Source: Pseudorasbora parva (taxonomy: Eukaryota > Chordata > Actinopteri > Cypriniformes > Gobionidae). From it: a DNA stretch of 64,000 nt. The stretch covers positions 44,244,518-44,308,517 of the forward strand of contig NC_090177.1 in the NCBI RefSeq assembly GCF_024679245.1, written 5' to 3'. Within the stretch, counting starts at the first letter, position 1, and each line of letters starts with the position of its first letter. Below, piece after piece: positions 12,510 to 24,417 of the stretch. A program made the translations under genes and the position numbers. Under the pieces are notes generated by a model. The model was not told the origin of the DNA. It saw nothing but the letters and a program-made list of their open reading frames with translations, and made no database searches.

Positions 12510-13512
12510 GGGGGAGTGAAACACTGAGTTTCAGTCAATCTTGAGTACCTATAGAGTAGTATAGCATCCTTCATATCTCCGATAAGTCTTTAGTTTTATT
12601 ATATTTATAAAAGAGGCTGTACCGAGACTTTCCAAAAAACCGAGCGGTTGGAGGCGTATTGTGTGGGCGGAGCTAAATAGACCGCGCTGTGACATCCTCA
12701 AGTGTGGAAAAGAGAACGTTACCTTAATAAATCATGGCTACCAATCAGATTCAACGAATACATATGACTCAGAATCAGATCCGGAGGCTGAAATAAATTG
12801 AACAGGAGAAGCAGCAACAGCAGGTCTCTGTGGTATGTACTGTATTTAGTGGTCTGTCAATATTTTGTGTGGGTTTACTTGTGGTTTATGGACTATTGTA
12901 TGTGACAACCTTAACTGTAGCAAGCAAAAGCGTTTTGCACAGAGTCGTTGACTAGTGTACGTTGTACTTAGAAAAACAATGGAGTAGCGCACTTGAATGA
13001 AGCACGCTTTGTCAGAACTAGGTTTGTTTGGGGTGGTTTTACAATAAACAAACTGACACATATTGGTCAGCTAAACAAATGTATTTAAACACACACCATA
13101 CATCGCATGCTCCATTGATTAATAACTATACACGATCGGGTTGTTTACTTGCGGAACGATAGCCAACAACAGACATTTGAAGCAGTTTTACTCACTGCCT
13201 GTTTCCAAAGCAGGACTGAACCTTTATTGCTGGGACCGCTCCGTCAAAAACACACTTTTTTGGTAACATTGATTTCGTGAAGTCCTGTGACCGTGGAGAT
13301 CCACTTTTGCTACACAACTGAAGTGGGTTGTAACTTCCTCTCATTTGTGCGTTCAAATCGGTTCAACTGCAGCGCTGCCTTCCCTTAATGCTATGCGGGT
13401 GCGTTAAAGTCTCTTGACGTCACCCATAGGATTAAAGTGGAGCGCGGCGCAACAAGTGTTGCACGGACGAGTAGATCTGCACCTTGAGAGCAGCGTTTAT
13501 GGGTTGGGGGTT
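12510..13512 (+). mobile_element. TTAA-element family B, copy 1 (3'-truncated)
   Basis: Starts right after TTAA (12506-12509) with GGGGGAGTGAAAC. It runs collinear with 19904-21205: TATAGAGTAGTAT, GGAGGCGTATTG, GGGCGGAGCTA, AATAAATTGAACAGGAGAA and GCGCTGCCTTCCC in the same order. Similarity stops near 13512; a short internal piece (TTGTGAAGTCCTG-like) recurs at about 13520. It lies in the lsm14b 3' UTR intron. Non-coding. Confidence 0.75.
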
Positions 13513-13519
13513 ATTGTTG

Positions 13520-14606
13520 ATTTGGTGAAGTCCTGAGACAGCAGCGAGTGCAGTGTTTGTGCGTTGTATAACCGTCTTCGAGTTCAAATTATGTCCATTT
13601 TATTACGAAATGTGGCTCTGTTTAATGTGGCGTGATCACGGTAGGGCCTCAGCTCGAGAAGTGGCAGCTCATGTGAACGATCTTCTCCGCTTTATTACCA
13701 GTTCAGTCATGACCACTCTGAGAATGAGCCTTAGCCTTTCGCCAAATCAAAGATTGTCAATAAATTTCAAAGACGCTCGAGCTGCCATACAGAATCCCCC
13801 CCAGCCTTCATAATAACCAAAAGTTTCTTCGCATATTACAGAAAAAATAAATGGTAACTAAGAGTTCTACACCGAATCCAATACTCGCTAATGATGCTAG
13901 GAGGTGAAGGGGTGGGTGTAAATGTCTGTGCGACAGACTGAGGAACGTGAGTTTGAATGAGCTTACCTACTATAATTGATAGAGCTGATAACGTTTAGCG
14001 ATCAGTTGTCTGCCTGAACTACGCTTGAATTCCATTCGATCACTCAAGCTCCATTTGGTGTGAAATAAACATTAATGAACATCTAAAGGTGTAAAGAGAC
14101 CTACTTCCTGAAATCAGTAGCTCGTCTCATGTAATCGCTCAATCGGTGTTTCAACTGTGTGAAGACGTCAGTAACACAGCTTATGATCAATGCTGTGTAA
14201 CATCACATTTACTTCGGGTAAACCATATCCAAATTCATGCTTTAATGGTAGACAAATCACAGCAGGTTTTGTCGGTTTAGCTTCAAAGGGTCTTCAAAGA
14301 TTGCTTTCTATTTAAAAAAAAGAATTCCTTTCATTCTGACACATAAAGGCACAACAAAATATCTCTTACTCTGTGTATTTTGCACAGTTTCCTCCTTACT
14401 GACATTTTTTGGCAACTATGCACGTGCGCAGCTGCAAGTGACAACTGTGCCGTCTATAGGGTGCCACTTAAGATTGGAGAATGTTTTATTGGTATTCACA
14501 AGCCTCATTTCTTTAAGGATGATTTAAATCCCACTCGCAGTTGTGTTGATTTAAGTGAATTGCTACTTCTATGTATTGAACTTGCTTTCCTTCCTCTTTC
14601 CTCCAG
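13520..14606. other. 3' part of the lsm14b 3' UTR intron
   Basis: A short duplicated family B piece, then about 1 kb with no recognisable gene or repeat. Ends in the pyrimidine-rich acceptor CCTCTTTCCTCCAG at 14593-14606. Confidence 0.45.
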
Positions 14607-15060
14607 ATGCGTGTTGTCTTGTGGGACGCGGGTGACTTGGTCTTGTCTATGAGTTAGCTTTTTCCAGTGTCCAAAATCTTCAGTGGCTAATATTACTTGT
14701 TTCTCATCAAACGACCACCTCCTGTAAAAAATGGCTGCATTAATTACTTTTCATTTGACGTTAGAATGGCCTTTTTCCTTTTTGTTTCATATATGTGAAG
14801 AGCCCGCAAAGTTACCATGTGAATGCACCCGAATCTCTGTGATAGTTGTGTTTAAATTGGGATAGCACTTTTATTTATATGTATGGCCAGGTGTTTGGTT
14901 GTACAAATATATGCATTTAAATGGAGTGGATGAACTCCAGTCTATGGTATGTGATCCCCAATACATTCTTATTTATTCTTATTTCTTTTTTCTCTTTTGT
15001 AAAAATTGTAAGGGGATATTGATGGTAATTGTTAATAAACATAGGAAATGAACATCTTGA
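14607..15060 (+). other. Probable lsm14b 3' UTR terminal exon
   Basis: A strong acceptor precedes 14607. The 450 bp that follow are non-coding, U-rich on the sense strand and free of repeats. They end with the AATAAA signal at 15034-15039. Together with the donor 8 nt after the stop codon this suggests a 3' UTR intron of about 2.17 kb. The short stop-to-junction distance would not trigger nonsense-mediated decay. Inferred from signals only. Confidence 0.6.
15034..15039 (+). terminator. Polyadenylation signal AATAAA, probably of lsm14b
   Basis: Canonical hexamer after about 430 bp of AT-rich non-coding DNA downstream of the candidate terminal-exon acceptor. Cleavage would fall around 15050-15065. 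Confidence 0.55.
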
Positions 15061-16662
15061 GTCTGTATGCTTGATCAAGAGATATGGTGGTACACTAGTT
15101 TAAAGGATTCTGGGAAAGCCTTTTTATATAGTTACAGATTACCCTATTTAAAATGTAATGCGTAGTAACTATCATCAACTACTTTATTAAACTCATGAAA
15201 CTGATTACATTTGATTTCTTTACTTTTCTAAATGTCTTGTTTTTTTTTTTTTTAACTAATCATTTTCAAACAGTTGAAGGTTCACTATGTAGGATAATCC
15301 AAAACATCAAATAAAGCTTTATATACTTTAAGTATTCTACAGTTACCTGAACCCTGAAAATGAGCCAGTTAATTTACTTTACTACATTAAAGGTAATCTG
15401 TAATTTTTTGCTGCTAGAGGTCTCTTATTCAAACCAAAGTCACTGATGGTGAGTGTGGATTCATGGGAGATGTCGTCTTCACCTCAACAGCCAGTGAAAA
15501 AAGAATCAGACAGACTCAGGCAGAAGTCATGTTAATGGAGATTAACGTTACTGTAGTGTGACTCAGAGCAGGGCCGAGGGTTAAGGGGTGGAGCAATCGC
15601 TCATGAGACGAGTGCAACACACAGCTCGAGACGCAGAGCTTTTATTATCCCACAGATGAGCGCTCTCTCTTCAGCTCGTGTTTCTGTGGATAATGCAGCG
15701 CTGGTTTGTTCAACACTCGGATGTGTTGTGTTTGCTCCGCAGCTGCTCAGACACTTGTTCACTGCAGAGATCATATAAGAATATCATATTAAATGCTGGA
15801 TGGCTTGTTGCAACACATTTTAAAAGCTATTGCATGATAGAGAATACATTCTACACATTAGCTCACTTGTCCAATAAAACGCATCAGATGTTAAAGCATA
15901 TTTAGCATTTCTACAAAATAAAAACAGAAATAGAAGGTAATGTGGGTATATCATTGATACGGTCCTTGTCCTGGTTAAAATTGCTTCTCACTGGAATAAA
16001 ACCTTTATGATGTAAGTACAAACGCAGTCCACACAATGGGTATATAACGCTGTTCTAGTGGTTTTTGGATATTGTAATCCAATCCTGCATATTGTGCTTT
16101 TTATAGCATTTTTGGTAACTTTTTTTTGTGTGTTTCTTTGTAGCACAAATCTAATTGATTATAAGTGAGAACTTATTTAATTTAACTAAATCAACTTTAC
16201 ACCAAACCTGGATTTGTGAGTCAGATCAGGGGTGTAATTCCAGAAAGCAAGGTTAACTTGCCATCACATATACCCTGAACTTTCGGTTGATTAACCCAAA
16301 CCTTGCTTACTTAAGGGATGCTGGTTCCAAAAACAAGTCCCGGAGTATGTACCAGGTTAACTTTCAAAACACACTCAACAAAGCAACGAATCAATGATTC
16401 CCCGTTGAAGCCGATGCTAAGAAGCAGCATGCCATTCTACTTCCTTTTCTTTTGTTTAATGGTGATTTTCGTAACCTACTTAGTGCACTTTGACACCTGT
16501 TGCTTGGTTAAGCAATAATTTTTTTTCAAGGTCTTCGTTTAATAAGTAATCTTTATTCACGGAGAATAAGGGTTATATTGTTTGTTTGATGCTAGTTAGT
16601 TGAATACAGATTAAGGGTGAGATGACGATAAAATAGATACCGGTATATTTGATTTGCATTAA
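15061..16662. other. Intergenic DNA downstream of lsm14b
   Basis: No gene found. Contains a poly-T run at 15240-15254 and an AAGCAAGGTTAACTTG segment at 16238-16253 that is partly mirrored at about 16297-16311. In human, PSMA7 occupies this syntenic position; no PSMA7 reading was recognised. Confidence 0.5.
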
Positions 16663-17544
16663 AGGTAGGGTAGGGCGGACTGATCTAAAACACTTTTGTC
16701 CAAATTTGTTTAAACTTTATGTCAATACATAATTAAAATGTAAGTACTCTGAAAAGGAGAGTATAAAAACTGAGTGACTCCAGACTTTTTTAATCTGCAA
16801 TAAACACCGCTCATTATTTTTGTTCGGGACGAAACAAATGATTGGATTGGGCGACTGTCACTCTCTCTCGCTACCATGGCAACCACCGCTTTCGCTACAG
16901 GTTCTGCCCACATGCGCGCGCTCGTTTGATTTGAGCAGTTCAAGAGGCAATATAATGCCAGAGAAAGAGCATTCAAAATTCACAGTGCATGGTTTTGCAG
17001 TCAGCGAAGGCAAACAATGCAAAAAAAGGAAGACAGTACGAGAAAGGGCAATGCACAGGAAGTCTTTGGCTAAACAAAGAAATCAAACGCGAGTGAATAT
17101 TTCAACGATGGTGAGAACTGAGGGACCTGAAAAATGACTCATTGCTGGCTGTATTTCTGCTGGACAGGTAATCTTTCATTTTGATTATACATTTTTTTGG
17201 TTTTATGTTTTCATGAAGCAGTATCAAGAGCACATGAAGCTGCCTAATATAGCTAATAACAGCATAAAGTTACAATATTATACACTTAGCCATTAGTAGA
17301 GATGATAAATACTCAATATGCTTAGCTCAAGTTGATCGCTGTTGTGTTGAATTTCGCAAAATTCAACTTTAGCAAAATGCATGTGAAAAGCCAGAATACA
17401 GCATCCAGGAACTTTTTTTTAGAACTAAGTTAGCTTCAGCTGCTGCTAATCAACAATGCTTTCATCATGGAAACTTACATGCAAAACACAGTGTATGTTA
17501 TGAATCTTACACGAAATTCATCTTCATTACAATATAACTGATGT

Positions 17545-18973
17545 TAGGGCTGGGCGATATCGCCAAAATTTCATATCCCGATATAGCTCATTTGATATCC
17601 CGATAACGATATAGCAATTTTTCTGTTAATTCAGTTTATGAATAGTCTATACAAAATTGCAATGGGGAAATGCAGTTTGAAATGATATACAAAACAAATA
17701 AAGGTAGTATGGACTTCATTTTTATTTTATTTAGAACCTTTTTTTCCAAGCAAGACAGTTGCTAAAGTTAACACCTGCCTAGGGATGTTAACCGATGACC
17801 GTTTGACCGATGGTTGACCGTATCAACGTTAACCGATCAAAGTTGTCGGTTTAAAAAAAGTGATCTCTAAATTAGGCTATTATACAGTGGACTAAACGCT
17901 ACTACAGTTAGCCGTCTCATTACAAAATCTTTGTGTGTGAAGTGAACAAATCCCTCACACTCAATTTTTCATAACTCGCCTGCACTTAATAAACCAATAA
18001 AAACATTTGGAGCGAGGTCACAGCGTTTGGGTTTGCGCGCTCACAAGGTTTGCAAAAGTAAACAGGCTAAACACTCGAGGTTAGAGTCAGGGCAGACGAC
18101 AGTATGAAGCGTCATTCCGCATAAGATGGGCTTACATTTGGAAATATCTACATTTCAGTGGTAGCACATAAGGTGTTGATCGTCTTTCTTTATTATTGTA
18201 AAGAATTTATTATCGACTACCTCGAACTAAAGCGGCGTCTCTTCGGAGCTGTCATTTTCTTTAATGAGCCGCGGCAATGTTTCAAATGAGCTTCTTACGC
18301 TGGACAAATGCCTTTACTTTCAACGTGATCACCTTGTACCCAAACCATTTCGAAACTAAGGAGCTATTGTCCTCAGATTACAAACAAGCTCCTCGGCGGC
18401 GCGTTTGCGGGACTCGTGTTTCGCGCTGTGGGGGATTTTAAAAAAGTGACGTGAGTGGAAGGGAGGCGGCAGCGCTAGGACAGTGCATGTGTGTGTGTGT
18501 GTGTGAGAGAGAGGGCTCGCGGCTCGCGGCTGTTATTTAAAATAGTGCAGCATATTTTAAACTAATCGGTTAACCGGTTTCAACCGGCTAATGAGGCTCG
18601 GTGGTCGGTCAAGAAAATGTTTAGTTTTCGCCATCCCTACACCTGCCATTAAAATATTTCAATATATAGCTATGGTGTGCCACGCGTAAGCCCGTTGCAG
18701 CGTCTGTGTCTGGAGTTTGTTTTGAGCGTTTATGCCACCACTCTGGCATAATTACTCTGAGAATTACCCTGGTCTGAACCGCGTCTACTACCGTCTTCCT
18801 CCATGTTTGTTTATGTATTGTAGCGTGCATGGGCATGCCGTGGCGTGAGGTGCATCTTGACGTAAAATTCTGCCGTAAACGCCTTATCGTGGCGTAAGCG
18901 ATAGAGCCTAATATTAAACGATAGACATTTTCTATCGTCCAGACGATATATTTCGTCATATCGCCCAGCCCTA
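17545..18973. mobile_element. hAT-type element nested in the 16663-19471 element
   Basis: Termini TAGGGCTGGGCGATATCGCC and its mirror ending ATCGCCCAGCCCTA. The exact 8-bp target duplication ACTGATGT lies at 17537-17544 and 18974-18981. No transposase. Interrupted by a second hAT at 17780-18639. Confidence 0.9.
17780..18639. mobile_element. hAT-type element nested inside the nested hAT (third level)
   Basis: Begins TAGGGATGTTAACCGATGAC and ends GCCATCCCTA. The exact 8-bp duplication CACCTGCC lies at 17772-17779 and 18640-18647. Subterminal ACCGAT/ATCGGTTAACC repeats. 860 bp, CpG-rich middle, a TG microsatellite at 18488-18504, no transposase. Confidence 0.9.
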
Positions 18974-19471
18974 ACTGATGTTATTGAAAAAACATGATGC
19001 TACCCGTTTTCTTTGCCTTGTAAATATAACTAACTCATTACCAAATAAAACAAAAATATATTTTAAACTTTACCATTCTAGCTTGATAGTGAGTACTAAA
19101 GACATCTTATTTGTTTTATATTCATACTGATAAAGTTCGATTTTTTTTTTTTTTTTATTACATGTGATTCTGACATGATGTGACTACATGCACACAGCTC
19201 AAGGTAAATAATGCGTCTTCCAGCTGATTGGTCGGTGAGGCGCGTTCGTGTATTTTGGGGGCGTGGCTTTGGAAAGAGCCCAGAAGGGAGAAGGTGGAGT
19301 GAATGGAAATAATGAGCTGTCTTTAAAACAGTTGTGAGAGGTCTGCAGACACTAAATTTTTATATTTTCTTTTTCAGAGTACTTACATTTTATTTATGTA
19401 TTGATATATAAAGAAAGTTTAAATAAGTTTGGAAAAAAACGTTTTTTAACCAATTCCTACCTCCCCTAACT

Positions 19472-19842
19472 TTAACGTTTAAACTTATTTATTTTTTTAT
19501 TATAATTTTTTAGAATATATAACTGAAATAAATTTGGTTATATTAATAACTAAATTATATAAAACACATCTAAATACCTCATAAGCAAACTAACCCACGG
19601 ACATAACCTGCTCTGGAGCAGAGAGTGAGCCATGGTACCCTGAGAGTTACCTCCGTTTTTGGAATCGAAAATTGAGGTTTTCTTACTTTTAAACATACCC
19701 AGGTATGTCAACCTGTAGGCTTTCTGAAATACCCCCAGGACCATTCGTGAGGAGTCAGGAGGACAGTCGAAAGAGGACATTTTTACTCTTGTGCAGGTTT
19801 TTAATTTAATTTTATAAGCATAATTTGTAAGGTAACAAGCTG
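19472..19842. other. Short spacer between two transposon stacks
   Basis: About 370 bp of AT-rich DNA with no gene or repeat that I recognise. Confidence 0.5.
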
Positions 19843-19903
19843 GGCCCGTATTTATCAAGCATCTTAAAATTACTCACAACAACACTGCTAAGAATTGACT
19901 TAA

Positions 19904-21205
19904 GGGGGGGGGAGGGGGTGAAACACTTAGTTTCAGTCAATCTCATGTCAATCTTGAGTACCTATAGAGTAGTATTGCATCCTTCATATCTCCGAAAAGT
20001 CTTTAGTTTTATTATATTTATAAAAGAAATATAGGCTGTACCGAGTCTTTCCGAAAAAAACCGAGCGCCTGGAGGCGTATCGAGTGGGCGGAGCTACAGA
20101 ATGACGAGCGCGCACAAAGAGGTGACGTCCTCAAGCGTGGAGAAGAAAACGCTGATCCAGAATCAGAAACCGGAGGCAGAAATAAATTGAACAGGAGAAA
20201 CAACAACAGCAGGACGTCCGTCTCTGTGGTATGGACTGTATTTAGTGACCTGTCAACATTTGTGTGTGTTTACTCGCAGTTTATGAGGACATGATTCGGT
20301 TTATGGACTATTGTATGCGACTAAACCTTAGCAGTAGCAAGCAAAACGGTTTTGCACGTCAGACTAGTGTAACGTTATAGAACAACAATGGAGTAACCGT
20401 TAGCGCATCTGAATGACGAAGCACGATTTGTGAGAACGCAATAAACAAACTGACACCTATATTGGTCAGCTAAACAGATGTATTTAAACACACACCATAG
20501 ATCGCATGCTCCATTGATAAAATAACTAACGTTATACATGATTGTGTCGTTTACTGATGTTTACTCACGCAACGATTCCCAACAACACAGACATATGAAG
20601 CAGTTTTACTCACCGCCTGTTTCCAAAGCAGGACCGTAAACCTTTATCGTTGGGACCGCTCCGTCAAAAACACACTTTTTTGGTAACTGTTGATTTTGTG
20701 AAGTCCTGTGACAGCAGTGACTGTGGAGATCCACTTTTGAGACATGACCGAAGCGAATGTGGTAACGCTTCCCATCATTTCTGCGTTCAAATCGGTTCAA
20801 ATGCAGCGCTGCCTTCCCGGAATGCTGTACTGAAGCGTTAAAGTCGCTTGATGTCACCCATAGGAATAAAGTAGAGCGCGACAGACGTGTTGCACGGACT
20901 AGTGAATCTGCTGCACCTGAGAGCAGTGTTTATGGGCGGCGTGCATCTAGTCATGTGCGCGCGCACCCTTCCGAGAGAAGAGCCCGTACGACCCATACAA
21001 GGACCTTCCGCTCTATCGACGTCAAGCCGAGCCATACTCGAAAAAAACTCTCCGAAACTTGTGAGAAACCGGAAGGAGTATTTTTGACACAGAAATACTC
21101 CATCAAACGTCCAACTTAGTTTTTGAAACTTTTTCTATGTTTAGGATGGGAATCCAAGTCTTTAACAGTGTAAAAGTATGCATGAAACAGCATTTCACCC
21201 CCCCT
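19904..21205 (+). mobile_element. TTAA-element family B, copy 2 (full length, 1.3 kb)
   Basis: TTAA at 19900-19903 and 21206-21209. Ends begin with a G-run plus GGTGAAAC and finish with TTTCACCCCCCCT, giving inverted termini. Collinear with 12510-13512 and with 43016-44233 on the opposite strand. Removing it restores the interrupted Harbinger-like sequence. Short reading frames inside are not conserved between copies, so it is a non-autonomous piggyBac-like element. Confidence 0.8.
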
Positions 21206-21538
21206 TTAAAGGTAAAAAAATTCTTGGCTCTAAGCTGCGCTTAAAAATTAGTTATCAAGCATCCCAATCATACTTTAAGTAAAGTGTAGGACTAAATCTG
21301 AAGTGTCAGTCTTAGAGTTGATTTATGACACTTGGCTGTGCCACAAACGGGATTTTGGATGATGTCATAGGCAGGAACCAATCACTGAAGAGATGTCCAT
21401 ATTTAAAAATATTCTCAGATAAATTCACACTGAATGGTGAAGTTCCTAAGATGAGTTTACATTCAACACACATTTGACTAAAGAATTTTCAAGACAATAC
21501 ATAATAATACATACATTTTTTAAATATAATCAGCCACC

Positions 21539-21619
21539 ATGGATTCCAAAAGAAGCCGAACTGGCAGGAGGAAGAAGCGATCGCTACTGCTTGCTGAATT
21601 AGTCGAACAGCGTTTTTAA
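21539..21619 (+). pseudogene. Truncated Myb-like stub of a Harbinger-type element
   Basis: An ATG in good context (GCCACCATGG) opens MDSKRSRTGRRKKR and stops after 27 codons. Basic start and LLLAELVE core recall Harbinger Myb-like proteins. The remainder is missing. Weak evidence. Confidence 0.3.
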
Positions 21620-21795
21620 AAATTATTATAAAGCCCAACATTAACCAGCGCTGAAAAAGATGATGCCTGCTCCATCCAAACGATCCCGTTTGATTAACTG
21701 CTCATCGTCAAACATTTCGAACACATTCTCCCTCTCTTGAAAGATTTTGCGCACGACTCTGCAGATCTAACTGAATATTTGTTTTAATCGAAAAC

Positions 21796-21798
<3 letters not shown>

Positions 21799-21837
<39 letters not shown>
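21799..21837. repeat. (AT)n microsatellite
   Basis: About 19 TA units inside the Harbinger-like element. Confidence 0.95.
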
Positions 21838-21840
<3 letters not shown>

Positions 21841-22232
21841 TTTTAAATAAAATACATGTGCACACATGCTGTTTTAATAAAGTTTAATTAGTTAACCTTG
21901 TATGTCATTTTTACTCTTTAACAGTGTTGCAGGTGTTGATTATAATTAATTTACTGTTAGGCCCATAAATAATAGGATAAACAATAGACATATACAAAAT
22001 ATAATGTCTGACATTCAAAATTAACCACAAAACATGCTAATATCTAGCATAAAATAAGTTGTCACAACATTGTCTAGCAGTTGCTGAATGTCGTGCAACA
22101 ACGTTGCTACAGCCCTGTCGCGTCTTACAATTCTACGTTATTACAATGTTGCGAGCACGTTGACAGCGACGTTGCCATAGTAGAAATGCAACGTGCCACA
22201 AACGTTGCCACAACGTAAACGTGTTTGCTGGG

Positions 22233-24417
22233 TAGGGCTGGTCGATTCCGAAATTTTTGGAATCGATTCCGATTCCAATTCCTGTTTCCGGAATCGACGG
22301 AGTCGATTCCAAGAATCGATCCCCCACTGTTGTTTTCGATTCCTTTTCGATTCTTCTTTTTTTAACAAAATCGATGGTGAACCTAGTTCCGGAGTGACCG
22401 CAGGATACAAGGATGTAGAAAGTATCCTTCTCCGAAACAAATGATGATGCGTTTCCATAACTCTGATGCATTTTAAATGATGGATTCTCCTGAAATGGCC
22501 CATATAGCCCAGAAGTGCTTGCACAGAATGTACGAGGTAAAATAACCACAATATTAAAGAAAAAAAATTATATAAGAGTGCGCAGTTTATTTGTCAATCA
22601 GATGCGCGAGCAAGTTGCGTTCATTACTATTGCAACATAGACTCGGTCATTAAGCTGTACTAGGCGCATTTTCTTTCTGTTATCAATGGATTAATGAAAA
22701 TAAAAGAAAATAGAAAATTAAAATAAGACCCTCACATCTGCATCTGTAAGCAGCGCTCAAAACCTACCGTTGTGGATAACAGAACCATTTCACAATTTAA
22801 AATTATGGAGTTTTTGTGTGCAAAATGTAGCAAACTTGTCCACGATGCAGCATCACAGAAGGAAACAATGACAATAAACACTATTAAACTAAGTGAAGGA
22901 AAGGTATAGTAATAATCAGTGATATGCGTTCTCATATGGCTTGATTTGAACGTTTCATACCATAAAAATAAGTAGTTAGAATTACGTTCTAGTGACGTCA
23001 TCACACAATGACGCAAAAAAACGCTGAATTGCTTTATTTTTAACTCGTAATTTGAAACTAAGTGTTCAAAAGAACCTTTTGCAAAAAATAAATAGACTTC
23101 CAATCATTATTAGTAAGCGAGAGACAAGTGAATAAAGAGGAGTCGATTCCCCGAGATGGAATCGATTCCAAACGTTGGAATCGACTCTCGATTCCCAACG
23201 CCTTGGAATCGAGGAATCGATAGGGCTGGTCGATTCTGAAATTTTTGGAATCGATTCCGATTCCAATTCCTGTTTCCGGAATCGACAGGAGTCGATTCCA
23301 AGAATCGATTCCCCACTGTTGTTTTCGATTCCTTTTCGATTCTTCTTTTTTAAACAAAATCGATTGTGAACCTAGTTCCGGAGTGACAGCAGGATACAAG
23401 GATGTAGAAAGTATCCTTCTCCGAAACTTTATTTGTGAAATGATGATGCGTTTCCATAACTCTGATGAATTTTAAATGATGGATTCTCCTGAAATGGCCC
23501 ATATAGCCCAGAAGTAAATGCGATTTAGCCTAATAAATCAAAAGGATAGCACATTATTCATTGATGTGCATTTATTGCATGTTTAAAACTACATGACATG
23601 TCTAAAATGCATGTGCGCAGTTAAGTTAAATGACTACATTCAAATAAGTGCTTGCACAGAATGTACGAGGTAAAATAACCACAATATTAACAAAATCAAT
23701 AATATAAGAGTGCGCAGTTTATTTGTCAATCAGATGCGCGAGCAAGTTGCGTTCATTACTATAGCAACATAGACTCGGTCATTAAGCTGTACTATAGGCG
23801 CATTTTCTTTCTGTTATCAATGGATTAATGAAAATAAAAGAAAATAGAAAATTAAAATAAGACCCTCACATCTGCATCTGTAAGCAGCGCTCAAAACCTA
23901 CCGTTGTGGATAACAGAACCATTTCACAATTTAAAATTATGGAGTTTTTGTGTGCAAAATGTAGCAAACTTGTCCACAATGCAGCATCACAGAAGGAAAC
24001 AATGACAATAAACACTATTAAACTAAGTGAAGGAAAGGTATAGTAATAATCAGTGATATGCGTTCTCATATGGCTCGATTTGAACGTTTCATACCATAAA
24101 AATAAGTAGTTAGAATTACGTTCTAGTGACGTCATCACACAATGACGCAAAAAACGCTGAATTGCTTTATTTTTAACTCGTAATTTGAAACTAAGTGTTC
24201 AAAAGAACCTTTTGCAAAAAATAAATAGCCTTCCAATCATTATTAGTAAGCGAGAGACAAGTGAATAAAGAGGAGTCGATTCCCCGAGATGGAATCGATT
24301 CCAAACGTTGGAATCGACTCTCGATTCCCAACGCCTTGGAATCGAGGAATCGATTCTTTTTGGAATCGATTCCCAGCCCTAGGAATCGATTCTTTTTGGA
24401 ATCGATTCCCAGCCCTA
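22233..24417. mobile_element. Tandem hAT insertion (two copies in one target site)
   Basis: A single 8-bp duplication TTGCTGGG (22225-22232, 24418-24425) brackets two head-to-tail copies: 22233-23220 and 23221-24381. Each starts TAGGGCTGGTCGATTC. Copy 1 lacks the right terminus and about 140 bp that copy 2 has near 23510-23650. The last 36 bp are duplicated exactly (24346-24381 and 24382-24417). Dense GGAATCGATTCC palindromes mark the subterminal zones. No transposase. Confidence 0.88.

Larger units (their letters stand above)
16663..19471. mobile_element. TTAA-flanked DNA transposon (2.8 kb), host of two nested hAT elements
   Basis: TTAA at 16659-16662 and 19472-19475. The terminal inverted repeats are about 150 bp. 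Left and right ends share AGGTAGGG starts, a TTTAAACTTT block, ATCAATACATAA-like and AAAATGTAAGTACTCTGAAA in mirrored order (left 16663-16790, right 19335-19471). The interior holds a hAT at 17545-18973, itself interrupted. 16957-17137 reads as a short basic peptide starting MPEKEHSKFTVHGF; I do not recognise it and cannot say whether it is a relic exon. No transposase core was seen. Confidence 0.8.

Noticed and set aside
22141..22551. 136- and 138-codon minus-strand frames
   Set aside because: They cover the GGAATCGATTCC palindromes of the hAT end and break in the second copy.
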